5,707 nt of DNA from Deltaproteobacteria bacterium (GCA_020027655.1 JAHKKJ010000276.1:1-5707); one strand, 5' to 3'. Counted from the first letter of the stretch, positions 1 to 5,693 are shown. Made by a program: numbers and translations. Notes: generated by a model from the sequence alone, not told the origin.

Positions 1-32
1 CACTCTTTCCCTACACGACGCTCTTCCGATCT
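1..32 (+). other. Illumina TruSeq adapter remnant (not genomic)
   Basis: These bases match, without a mismatch that I can see, the 3' part of the Illumina TruSeq universal / read-1 primer, which ends GACGCTCTTCCGATCT; only the first A of the familiar 33-base form is missing. The adapter is in the expected orientation for an untrimmed adapter joined to an insert, and genomic sequence begins at base 33. This marks the left edge as a real assembly end built from untrimmed reads. Any gene call that crosses base 33 is wrong. The adapter identity comes from established knowledge of the kit sequence. Confidence 0.97.
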
Positions 33-248
33 CCGGGTGGCCTCGTTCTCAGGCTCGCCGCCGCGGCGCGCCGGGTTGAGCATCACCCGGACCTTGACGC
101 CGCGCTTCTGCGCCGCGATCACTCCGGCGAGCAGCGCCGGGTCGGAGAACAGAAACATTTTGATGCGCAGCGACTTCTTCGCCGCCGCGATCGCATCGAG
201 GATCGGCCGGGCGGAGTCGTCGGGCATGACGATCAGTGAACGGGACAT
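33..248 (-). CDS. Phospholipase D-like domain protein, N-terminal 72 codons (3' end missing)
   Basis: The gene starts at ATG 248-246, with AGGAGA (minus strand, 258-253) four bases upstream, so the start is well supported. The 72 genomic codons read MSRSLIVMPDDSARPILDAI and onward. A helix-rich stretch with AAAKKSLRIKMFLFSDPALL (about 21-40) is followed by RGVKVRVMLNPAR (about 49-61). This is the opening beta-alpha-beta pattern of PLD-superfamily domains (cardiolipin synthase, phospholipase D, PLD nucleases): a fragment naming the residues lined up on the membrane or active site, then 'RGVKVRVMLNP'. The catalytic HxKxxxxD motif normally follows within a few dozen residues and has been lost with the contig end, so activity and substrate cannot be judged. 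No signal peptide or membrane segment is visible in this part. The reading frame stays open into the adapter (bases 32-3), adding ten false residues. The gene lies 163 bp downstream of the ABC transporter on the same strand; co-transcription is possible but not shown. Confidence 0.75.
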
Positions 249-252
249 AGGA

Positions 253-258
253 TCTCCT
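253..258 (-). promoter_or_regulatory. Shine-Dalgarno site of the PLD-like gene
   Basis: AGGAGA on the minus strand with a TCCT spacer before the ATG at 248. It fixes the start of the truncated gene. Confidence 0.75.
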
Positions 259-289
259 CTTGTTTCTCAGGTACGAACTCGAAACAAGC

Positions 290-340
290 GAGGGACGAGG
301 GTCGAGTGTCGAGGGGAAAATCCTCTCGAGGTTGTCCCTC
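290..340. repeat. Nested inverted repeat between the ABC and PLD-like genes
   Basis: The outer arms are GAGGGAC (290-296) and GTCCCTC (334-340), a perfect 7-bp match. Inside lies a second hairpin, CGAGGGGA (310-317) with TCCTCTCG (321-328), 7 of 8 bases complementary plus one possible G-U pair, around an AAA loop. No run of T follows on the minus strand, so it is not a standard intrinsic terminator. It resembles decayed intergenic repeat DNA more than a defined regulatory site. Confidence 0.5.
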
Positions 341-386
341 CAAGCTTCTTTGAAATTTTGTGCTTTTTGACATTTACATTTGTTTT

Positions 387-408
387 GAATTTCGGACTTC
401 GAATTTCG
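387..408. repeat. Short direct repeat GAATTTCG, 14-bp period
   Basis: GAATTTCG occurs at 387-394 and 401-408, within a T-rich tract (about 341-411) just after the ABC transporter stop codon. The tract also has AAATTTTG-like variants. From memory, iterated 'CGAAATTC' stretches of this kind are common between genes in Verrucomicrobiota and Planctomycetota metagenome assemblies. I see no gene or terminator in this tract. Confidence 0.4.
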
Positions 409-411
409 AGT

Positions 412-2265
412 TTATGCCTTTGCGGGTTGCCCGATCTGCACGCGATATAGCTCCGCATAAAACCCGCCGCCCGCCAGCAGCTCGTCGTGGGTGCCTTCCT
501 CCGCGACCACGCCGTCCTTGAGAACGATGATCTTGTGGGCGTCGCGGATGGTGCTCAACCGGTGCGCGATGGTGATCACGGTCCGTCCCTTCATGAGCCG
601 CTCCAGAGCGTCGATCACCAGTTTTTCCGACTCGGTGTCGAGGGCGGCTGTGGGCTCGTCGAGAATGAGGATCGGCGCGTTGCGAATGATCGCGCGAGCA
701 ATGCCGATACGCTGCCGCTGGCCGCCCGAGAGCGTGAGGCCGCGCTCGCCTACCATGGAGTCGTAGCCTTTGGGCATCCGGACAATGAACTCATCCGCGT
801 TCGCCAGCTTCGCTGCCGCAACAATTTCGTCTTCACTGGCGTCCGGCCGGCCATAGGCGATGTTATCGCGCACGGTACCCCGGAACAGCACCGTGTCCTG
901 TAGCACGAAGCCGATCTTGCTGCGCAGCCCCTGGAGCTTGTAGTCGCGCAGATCGACGTCATCAATAAGCACCCGTCCTGCGCCCGGATCGTAGAACCGA
1001 GGGATCAAACCCACGACCGTCGACTTTCCGCCGCCCGTGGCGCCGACGATCCCTACCAACTGGCCCGGGGCGATGCTGAAGTTAACATCGCGGAGCACGG
1101 GTGTTTTGGGATCATAGCCGAAGACTACGTGATCGAACACGATTGCACCCTTCAGCGATTCCGGCTCTCGCGCGTCGAAACGCTCGGGAACGATCGCCAC
1201 CGTGTTGAGAATCGCCTGCACGCGCTCCATCGCCACTGCTGTTTGCGCGAGGGTGTTGCTCATCTTCGCGAGGTCCTGCACCGGTTTAAAGAACTTCGAG
1301 AGATAGGCGAGGAAAACGGTCAGCGCGCCGACGGTCATCATATCGGCGAGGACCAGCGCCGTGCCGCGCCAGAGCACGAATCCCGTGCAGAGCGCGACGA
1401 CAACCGTGACTGCCGGCGAGAGGAGCGACTTTACCCGCCGGGCCGCGAGGGCAGCGTCGGTTGTTGCCCGACTCACATCGTAGAGACGGGACTCCTCGAG
1501 CTCTTGCCGCCCGAAGGCCTGCACGACGCGAATGGATTCGAGTCCCTGCTGGACCACCGCGACGATATCGCTCTGGTGGTGGCGGACCTCGTGGGTAGCG
1601 CGCTTGACTGCGCGGTTGAGCCGCGCCACAAACAAAAGCAAAAACGGCACCACTGCAACGGCCATGAGCGCGAAGTCGAATTCCAGCCAGAACATGACGC
1701 CCAACATGCCAACGATCGTCAGGATGTCGACCAGGATGCCGAGCGTCGCCGATGATGCGAAGCCCTGAATGGTCTTCACGTCGTCGGTGATGGTGGAAAG
1801 GAGCGCGCCGGTCTGGTGGCTGTCGTAGTAGCCGAGCGAGAGGTGCTGCAGGTGGTCATAGACCCGCATGCGCAGATCGTGCGCTACCCACTGGCCCACG
1901 CTCTCCGTGTAGTAGTTGTCGATATAGCTGGCGACCGCTCCCAGCGCGGCGATGAGCACGGTGGCGATCCCCGCCAGGGCAGCAAGCTGCATCTTGCTAT
2001 GGCCGAAAAGGGAGCTTTGAAACGGGGCAAGCCACTCGGGTGCCTTGTGCGTCCCGACCACATTGTCGAGGATCACCTTCAGCGGCCACGGCGCGGCAAG
2101 AGACATTGCCGTTTCGACCAGCATGGCGAGCAAGATGACGATGAGCCATCCGTGGTATGGCCTTAGAAGCTCGCTGGCCAGGCGCATCTTGCCACCAGTA
2201 GGAGCCTCCGCCGGTCGGGTCACGGCAGTCAAGGGTAACGAGGTCGTGATTTCGGGACTCTTCAC
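412..2265 (-). CDS. Type IV ABC exporter, half-transporter (MsbA/ABCB-like), 617 aa
   Basis: An inner-membrane ATP-driven exporter with the permease and ATPase fused in one chain; it should work as a homodimer or as one half of a heterodimer. The transmembrane domain (about residues 35-330) has six hydrophobic segments, near 41-59, 95-115, 173-195, 197-215, 282-305 and 307-325. The ATPase domain is complete: A-loop Tyr384 in FGYDP, Walker A GATGGGKST (408-416), Q-loop Gln456, signature LSGGQ (512-516), Walker B ILILDE (532-537, catalytic Glu537), D-loop ALD (541-543) and switch His568. All catalytic residues are present, so the site is not degenerate. Length is typical of the family (about 580-620). 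The start is GTG, backed by AAGGAG five bases upstream; the first 26 residues are a polar, Pro/Thr-rich extension before the usual domain start near Met27. The substrate cannot be read from the sequence; lipid, lipopolysaccharide precursor, peptide or drug export are all possible. It lies 510 bp from the upstream channel gene, so it probably has its own promoter. Confidence 0.95.
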   Translation of the reverse strand: MKSPEITTSLPLTAVTRPAEAPTGGKMRLASELLRPYHGWLIVILLAMLVETAMSLAAPWPLKVILDNVVGTHKAPEWLAPFQSSLFGHSKMQLAALAGIATVLIAALGAVASYIDNYYTESVGQWVAHDLRMRVYDHLQHLSLGYYDSHQTGALLSTITDDVKTIQGFASSATLGILVDILTIVGMLGVMFWLEFDFALMAVAVVPFLLLFVARLNRAVKRATHEVRHHQSDIVAVVQQGLESIRVVQAFGRQELEESRLYDVSRATTDAALAARRVKSLLSPAVTVVVALCTGFVLWRGTALVLADMMTVGALTVFLAYLSKFFKPVQDLAKMSNTLAQTAVAMERVQAILNTVAIVPERFDAREPESLKGAIVFDHVVFGYDPKTPVLRDVNFSIAPGQLVGIVGATGGGKSTVVGLIPRFYDPGAGRVLIDDVDLRDYKLQGLRSKIGFVLQDTVLFRGTVRDNIAYGRPDASEDEIVAAAKLANADEFIVRMPKGYDSMVGERGLTLSGGQRQRIGIARAIIRNAPILILDEPTAALDTESEKLVIDALERLMKGRTVITIAHRLSTIRDAHKIIVLKDGVVAEEGTHDELLAGGGFYAELYRVQIGQPAKA

Positions 2266-2270
2266 CGACG

Positions 2271-2276
2271 CTCCTT
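2271..2276 (-). promoter_or_regulatory. Shine-Dalgarno site that supports the GTG start of the ABC gene
   Basis: AAGGAG on the minus strand, followed by CGTCG and then GTG (2265-2263). The spacing is good, and it favours this non-ATG start over the internal ATG at codon 27. Confidence 0.75.
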
Positions 2277-2301
2277 CTTAGGTTGAGTTGACTCCTTTGT
2301 T

Positions 2302-2392
2302 TACCACGAAGATTGCGAAGGTCACGAAGGAGGGCGGGTTTCAAACCCGCCCCTACAGGTTTTGTTTCCCGTCCTTTGCGCTCTTTGTGGTA
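2302..2392. repeat. Long imperfect inverted repeat enclosing a GC-rich hairpin, upstream of the ABC gene
   Basis: The left arm TACCACGAAGATTGCGAAGG (2302-2321) pairs with the right arm at 2373-2392, whose reverse complement is TACCACAAAGAGCGCAAAGG: 16 of 20 identical. Two of the four mismatches would be G-U pairs in RNA. The left arm continues with another CACGAAGG (2323-2330), giving roughly 9-bp iterations. Between the arms sits a perfect hairpin, GGGCGGGTT (2332-2340) with AACCCGCCC (2344-2352). A further diverged copy of the arm (CGCAAAGCACGAAG, minus strand) lies at about 2404-2417. If the ABC mRNA starts upstream, this would lie in its 5' leader. Confidence 0.65.
2332..2352. repeat. Perfect 9-bp hairpin (GGGCGGGTT / AACCCGCCC)
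   Basis: Nine perfect base pairs around a TCA loop (TGA on the minus strand), the strongest hairpin in the ABC upstream region. On the minus strand it precedes the ABC start by about 67 bases and is not followed by a T tract, so it is not a canonical terminator. The same GGGCGGGTTT...AAACCCGCCC motif is, from memory, a widespread dispersed repeat in environmental bacterial genomes. Confidence 0.65.
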
Positions 2393-2500
2393 GATTTTTC
2401 CTACTTCGTGCTTTGCGTATTACATAGTCAAAGTTGTCGCGCAAATTTTTCCAGCTGCCCGTAGCGTATGAAAACGGGGATTTGCTCGCGCCAAGCCCGC

Positions 2501-2694
2501 CTTGAGCGAAGTCAAAAGGACGCCAAGAACGCAAGGAAACCTCTTCTAACAGGAGAGAACAGAGGAAACAAAGTTTATTAATTTATTTCTGTTATCTCCG
2601 TTTCAGCCTGAGGCTGATCCGTCCTTTGGCGGAACCTCCTGTAAAAAACCATTTTTGTTCCGTCTCCGGCCTTGGCGGCCTTTGCGCCTTTGCG
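2501..2694. repeat. Mosaic of repeat modules in the channel-ABC intergenic region
   Basis: Several small elements follow one another. CTTGAGCGAAGTCAAAAGGA (2501-2520) is a dispersed type whose reverse strand encodes the recurring peptide FDFAQG. A diverged inverted pair joins GACGCCAAGAACGCAAGG (2519-2536) to CCTTGGCGGCCTTTGCG (2670-2686). An AT-rich inverted pair joins the GGAGAGAACAGAGGAAACAAA region (start 2552) to TTTATTTCTGTTATCTCCGTTT (to about 2603). Two hairpins follow: TCAGCC-TGA-GGCTGA (2603-2617) and TCCGTC-CTTT-GGCGGA (2618-2633, one G-T pair). No open frame here has a supported start or family resemblance. It looks like accumulated non-coding repeat DNA, not a gene. Confidence 0.5.
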
Positions 2695-2695
2695 C

Positions 2696-2753
2696 GAGTC
2701 ACTCCCACTTGGTTGCGGCTTCGCCGCGCTCGGTGCGTCGTGGTGCGTGACTC
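2696..2753. repeat. Inverted repeat GAGTCAC...GTGACTC with inner GC hairpin, 3' of the channel gene
   Basis: Perfect 7-bp outer arms at 2696-2702 and 2747-2753 enclose the element GGTTGCGGCTTCGCCGCGCT (2711-2730), itself a hairpin (GCGGC/GCCGC). It starts 22 bases past the channel stop codon on the minus strand, so a processing or transcript-end role is possible, but there is no following T run. The inner element recurs inverted at 5572-5591 with 18 of 20 bases the same, which marks it as a dispersed repeat. Confidence 0.6.
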
Positions 2754-2775
2754 CTCAGTTTCTGCGACACCATCA

Positions 2776-5307
2776 CTAGGCTTTTTTTGCCGCATTGCTA
2801 GCAGGAACGGCTTCTGCCGCGTCGTGATCGGAGAGCACGCGCACTTCGCGCTGGGGAAAGGGAAAGCTCATCCCGGCCGCATAAATCGCATCGTAGATGG
2901 CCACGGTTAAATCACTGTGGACTTGCATCGAGTTAGCTTGTTCCGTCCAGGCTCGCAGCTCGAAGTTGATCGAACTGTCTCCATAGCTCATAAAAAGACC
3001 TCGGGGCGCTGGATCCTGCAACACTTTTGGATGGGCGCCGGCCGCGGTTTCGAGCAGCTCGATCACCTTTTTCGGCTCAGCACCGTAGTTCACGCCCACC
3101 GGCAAGTCGAGGCGCCGCAGTTGGTCGCTGAGTGTCCAGTTCGTCACCTGCTCCGTGATGAGCTGCGCGTTGGGGACAATGATTTCCGCTCCCTGTGCCG
3201 TCCGCACGACGCTGGCGCGGATGCCGATCCGGCGCACCCTACCTTGAAGGCTGCCTACTTGAACCGTGTCGCCCACATGGATCGGACGCTCGAAGAGCAA
3301 AATCAGACCGGAGACAAAGTTGTTCACCACGCTTTGCAGCCCGAAGCCGATGCCGACGCCGAGCGCGCCGAGCAGGACGGTCATCTTCGTCAGGTCCATT
3401 CCCAGCACTGCTAGGGCCAACAAGAACCCGACTGCAAGGATGGCATAATTAAGCAGGTTCGAGACGGCATAGGACTGGCCGGCCGCGATCCGGGTTCTGG
3501 GATAAACATCCTCTTCGAGCATGAAGCGGATAAAGGTTGATAGCCAATATGCTCCCAACATCGTGAGGAAAAATGCGGCGATGTCGCCCACGGAGGTGCT
3601 AAGCGAGCCACGTTCCAACCTGGTGTTGAGAAACCCTATGGCCAGAGACCATGCTGGATCGAAGAGACCGAGATAATCCAAATAGCGGAATAACCAACCG
3701 ACAGCTACGAGCCATAACAACAACCGGTAGATCCGCCGCTCCAGCAGATCACGGTGATCCTGGACCATATGGAGGAGGCGCAGCGGCCACAAGCGTAAAG
3801 CGTACGCAACCACTCCCATGGCGACCTGAACCGACGCGTATAGCTCCAGCGCCAACGCACCCCCGGCGAAAACGCCTGGTATCGTGAGGCGCGCCAAACG
3901 CATATAGCCGAAAACGGCGGCTATTAAACCGATGGCCAGGGCGAATAGAACAAAAGCAGCCACCAGCCGCCGCAGAGTGCTCGTTTGGCCCAAACCTCGC
4001 GCTGCTCTACGGGCTCCGTAGATCCACAACCAGCCCAACACGACAATCCCAGTGACGGCCTCCAGCACGAGTATTCCCTGACCCATAGGGGGCTCACCGG
4101 CGACTGCCCGCCGCACAGTATCGGTGGCGAACAAAATTGCCAGCGCGTAGATTACCGGAGCGACAATAGGCGAAACCACGCGCCGGGTAAGCACGATGAT
4201 TGGCACAAGCGCCACGATGTTGAACAGCCGCTTCACTGTGATCGGTACCGGCGAAGCAGGCGCCGTGGCGACCATCAAGGTCACAAGCAACGCCGCGGCG
4301 AAAACATGATCGAACACAACGGTAGCGTGGGAGGGATGGCTTCCCGCCGATTCCGACGGGCCGACCTGCCGGCGCGCCGCCAACAACACAAGCGATAGCG
4401 CTATGAAGATGCCAACGTGCCACGGCATGTGTCGGGAGGGATCACGTACGTACAAAAGGATATCTCTCCAGTAAGACGCGGCGATTTCAGGGAGACGATC
4501 CTGAAGAACCTTTGCACGAAACCATAGATCAGCGTTCCAAATAGGTGGGTTCTCCCGCGTGAAGATTCCTCCCACCGTCATTTGTTGAAGCTCGGCGATT
4601 TGCGCGAGCGCCCTGTTGCAACCGGCCACTAGTTCGGCGATTTGAGTCTGGAGGTTGAGAACTTCGTCGCGCTGCGCTTGATGCGGTTGTTGCGCTGCCG
4701 CAATAGCGGCGAGGGTAGCGTCGATCTGTCGTAGGACCGGAGGCGGCGCCTTTGCGGACTCCTCAGCATCACGGGTCCTGGCCCACGTGTCTTGCAGTTT
4801 TTTCAGTTGGGTCAGCGCAACCTGCTGCTTCGTGGCGCGATCGGTAAGCAGGTTTAGCCATACCGTCAACTGCGACTGTCTCTGCTGCCAGATCTGTTCC
4901 TGCGCCTGGAGCGTCTCAAGCGCAGGCTGCTCTTTCAGGATGTTCGCAGTGCTTTTGAGCTCCAGGGCTATGTCAACACTCACTTGAGGCAGAAATTTCC
5001 GTATCGTTTCGATTTCGCTGCCAGGAGCGAGATTTGTCGCGAAGCCGCGAATCAGATTCCCGACCGCCGTGGCCTGCGTCGCGACCTCTTCAACCGGGAT
5101 CACTGGTGGGGGCGGTGGGGCAGGGGTCGCCGTTGGAGTCGCAGGTACGGGAGGCTTAAGTGCCTCCGCAGTCTTTTGCTCTACCGCGCTGCTGGGGACT
5201 GTCGACAGGGAAAGGAACGCACCGAGCAGGATAGCAACCAATGTCTCCGGCGGGGATTGCAACATCCGGCGTTTTTGCCACAACACCGTACCCATTTTCC
5301 TTTGCAT
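2776..5307 (-). CDS. MscS-family mechanosensitive channel, large MscK/MscM-like form, 843 aa
   Basis: An inner-membrane channel that opens when membrane tension rises and lets solutes out during osmotic downshock; MscS channels are heptamers. A hydrophobic segment after the basic QKRR (about 22-36) with PSSA at 38-41 looks like a signal peptide. A Pro/Ala/Thr linker (51-72) is followed by a Gln-rich, coiled-coil-prone periplasmic domain (about 75-245). About ten or eleven membrane segments follow from residue 297. The MscS core is clear: pore helix with GALGVGIGFGLQSVVNNFVSG (start 647), LFERPIHVGDTVQVG (671-685), beta domain to EIIVPNAQLITEQVTNW (708-724), then a cytoplasmic alpha/beta domain ending near VRVL (822-825). 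The layout matches MscK/MscM, but the protein is shorter than those (about 1100 aa) and longer than MscS (286 aa). Start choice is uncertain: ATG 5307 lacks a clear Shine-Dalgarno site, while codon 5 (ATG at 5295) has AAAGGAAA just before it. It lies 39 bp downstream of the small membrane protein gene, a likely operon. Stop is TAG. Confidence 0.93.
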   Translation of the reverse strand: MQRKMGTVLWQKRRMLQSPPETLVAILLGAFLSLSTVPSSAVEQKTAEALKPPVPATPTATPAPPPPPVIPVEEVATQATAVGNLIRGFATNLAPGSEIETIRKFLPQVSVDIALELKSTANILKEQPALETLQAQEQIWQQRQSQLTVWLNLLTDRATKQQVALTQLKKLQDTWARTRDAEESAKAPPPVLRQIDATLAAIAAAQQPHQAQRDEVLNLQTQIAELVAGCNRALAQIAELQQMTVGGIFTRENPPIWNADLWFRAKVLQDRLPEIAASYWRDILLYVRDPSRHMPWHVGIFIALSLVLLAARRQVGPSESAGSHPSHATVVFDHVFAAALLVTLMVATAPASPVPITVKRLFNIVALVPIIVLTRRVVSPIVAPVIYALAILFATDTVRRAVAGEPPMGQGILVLEAVTGIVVLGWLWIYGARRAARGLGQTSTLRRLVAAFVLFALAIGLIAAVFGYMRLARLTIPGVFAGGALALELYASVQVAMGVVAYALRLWPLRLLHMVQDHRDLLERRIYRLLLWLVAVGWLFRYLDYLGLFDPAWSLAIGFLNTRLERGSLSTSVGDIAAFFLTMLGAYWLSTFIRFMLEEDVYPRTRIAAGQSYAVSNLLNYAILAVGFLLALAVLGMDLTKMTVLLGALGVGIGFGLQSVVNNFVSGLILLFERPIHVGDTVQVGSLQGRVRRIGIRASVVRTAQGAEIIVPNAQLITEQVTNWTLSDQLRRLDLPVGVNYGAEPKKVIELLETAAGAHPKVLQDPAPRGLFMSYGDSSINFELRAWTEQANSMQVHSDLTVAIYDAIYAAGMSFPFPQREVRVLSDHDAAEAVPASNAAKKA

Positions 5308-5327
5308 ATCTCAATCGATGCATTTTT

Positions 5328-5346
5328 GAAACTGTGATCCCGTTTC
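5328..5346. repeat. Small hairpin in the gap between the small protein and channel genes
   Basis: GAAAC (5328-5332) and GTTTC (5342-5346) can form a 5-bp stem around nine bases directly after the small gene's TGA. On the minus strand it is followed by AAAAA, not T, so it is not a terminator. It may be chance, or may influence translation of the channel gene. Confidence 0.3.
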
Positions 5347-5484
5347 TCAGCGCGGGATGATCGAGTCGTCCAGGGTCAGAACATAGGTGATGATTGCGAC
5401 CAGCATGAGGAGGAGAGCCAGCCACGCGCGCCAATCCTTGTGCAACTTCCTGCCGCTTGAATGCTTATGACTGTGGCTGGCCAT
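5347..5484 (-). CDS. Small single-pass membrane protein, 45 aa, unknown function
   Basis: ATG 5484-5482 to TGA 5349-5347. AAGGGA (minus strand 5493-5488) sits three bases before the ATG, a good Shine-Dalgarno site. The first 18 residues are very basic and His-rich (MASHSHKHSSGRKLHKDW, His at 4, 6, 8 and 15). One hydrophobic helix follows, about 21-38 (WLALLLMLVAIITYVLTL), then a short acidic tail DDSIIPR. By the positive-inside rule the N-terminus should be cytoplasmic and the C-terminus periplasmic. The basic LHKDWR, the helix and the 'YVLTLDDS' ending resemble, from memory, small hypothetical proteins of Verrucomicrobiota and Planctomycetota; I could not check this. The channel gene starts 39 bp downstream on the same strand, so it may be co-expressed with, and possibly act on, the channel. 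No enzyme motif is present. It is short enough for many gene callers to miss. Confidence 0.72.
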   Translation of the reverse strand: MASHSHKHSSGRKLHKDWRAWLALLLMLVAIITYVLTLDDSIIPR

Positions 5485-5487
5485 CTG

Positions 5488-5493
5488 TCCCTT
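5488..5493 (-). promoter_or_regulatory. Shine-Dalgarno site of the 45-aa protein
   Basis: AAGGGA on the minus strand, followed by CAG and the ATG. It supports the small gene as real, and it overlaps by two bases the end of the palindrome TTGAA-TAG-TTCAA (5492-5504). Confidence 0.6.
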
Positions 5494-5530
5494 GAATAGT
5501 TCAACCATTCAAAACGTTCAACAGGTTCAA
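5492..5530. repeat. Periodic TTCAA array upstream of the small gene
   Basis: TTCAA occurs at 5500-5504, 5508-5512, 5517-5521 and 5526-5530, a period of 8-9 bp. The first copy pairs with an inverted TTGAA (5492-5496) as a short palindrome with spacer TAG. On the minus strand this is the 5' leader of the small gene, ending at its Shine-Dalgarno site. It could be an operator-like array or a decayed dispersed repeat. A weak promoter-like pair exists within it (TTGAAC, 17 bases, TATTCA), but the -10 match is poor and I do not call it. Confidence 0.5.
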
Positions 5531-5571
5531 AGCGCGCCTCGGTCAGCCTTCTGTTTAACCGCAGAGAACCT

Positions 5572-5591
5572 AGCGCGGCAGAGCCGCAACC
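5572..5591. repeat. Dispersed GC hairpin, inverted copy of the one at 2711-2730
   Basis: AGCGCGGCAGAGCCGCAACC. The stem is GCGGC (5575-5579) with GCCGC (5583-5587) around an AGA loop. Its reverse complement matches 2711-2730 in 18 of 20 positions, and the two differences fall at the loop. It is flanked by TTTAACCGCAGAGAACC (5554-5570) and, after about 20 bases, by ACCACGAAG (5610-5618), a module also seen at 2303-2311. Confidence 0.6.
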
Positions 5592-5670
5592 AAAAGAAAA
5601 ATGGATATCACCACGAAGTGATTCATGATCTTACGCTCGCCCACAGAACATGAAAATGCAGATCATCGTC

Positions 5671-5693
5671 ATGCCGGCATGGATTGCCGGCAT
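5671..5693. repeat. ATGCCGGCA hairpin near the right edge
   Basis: ATGCCGGCA (5671-5679) and TGCCGGCAT (5685-5693) form a perfect 9-bp stem around TGGAT; GCCGGCAT also reads as a direct repeat 13 bp apart. The motif 'CATGCCGGCAT..ATTGCCGGCATCC' is, from memory, a common dispersed bacterial repeat. The rest of 5594-5707 holds no gene that I can support. Confidence 0.6.

Noticed and set aside
37..450. Plus-strand open frame of 137 codons across the left end
   Set aside because: It runs antisense over the PLD-like gene, the repeat-rich gap and the end of the ABC gene, has no family-like sequence and no good ribosome site; a shadow of the minus-strand coding region.
1129..1755. Plus-strand open frame of 208 codons inside the ABC gene
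   Set aside because: Arg/His/Glu-rich low-complexity product typical of the antisense of a GC-rich gene, while the minus strand encodes an intact ABC exporter with every motif.
2266..2400. CRISPR-like array suggested by repeated CACGAAG / GCGAAG units
   Set aside because: Units are short (7-9 bp), adjacent and arranged as inverted arms, without 25-40 bp identical repeats or unique spacers of constant length.
2696..2753. Intrinsic terminator after the channel gene
   Set aside because: The hairpin is strong but no T tract follows it on the minus strand; a terminator cannot be called, only a repeat that might affect the transcript end.
2592..2910. Short open frames on both strands in and near the 2281-2775 gap (67, 70 and 94 codons)
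   Set aside because: They are translated repeat DNA (including the recurring FDFAQG peptide) or overlap the channel gene antisense; no supported start and no protein-like pattern.
2776..5591. Insertion sequence or transposon bounded by the two inverted hairpin elements
   Set aside because: No transposase gene and no visible target-site duplication; the cargo is a channel operon and the hairpins look like dispersed repeats, so it is kept only as a question in the findings.
5569..5625. 18-residue hydrophobic minus-strand peptide (MNHFVVISIFLLVAALPR) next to the right-edge hairpin
   Set aside because: Its last third is encoded by the dispersed hairpin element itself, there is no Shine-Dalgarno site, and it is too short to support; most likely chance translation of repeat DNA.
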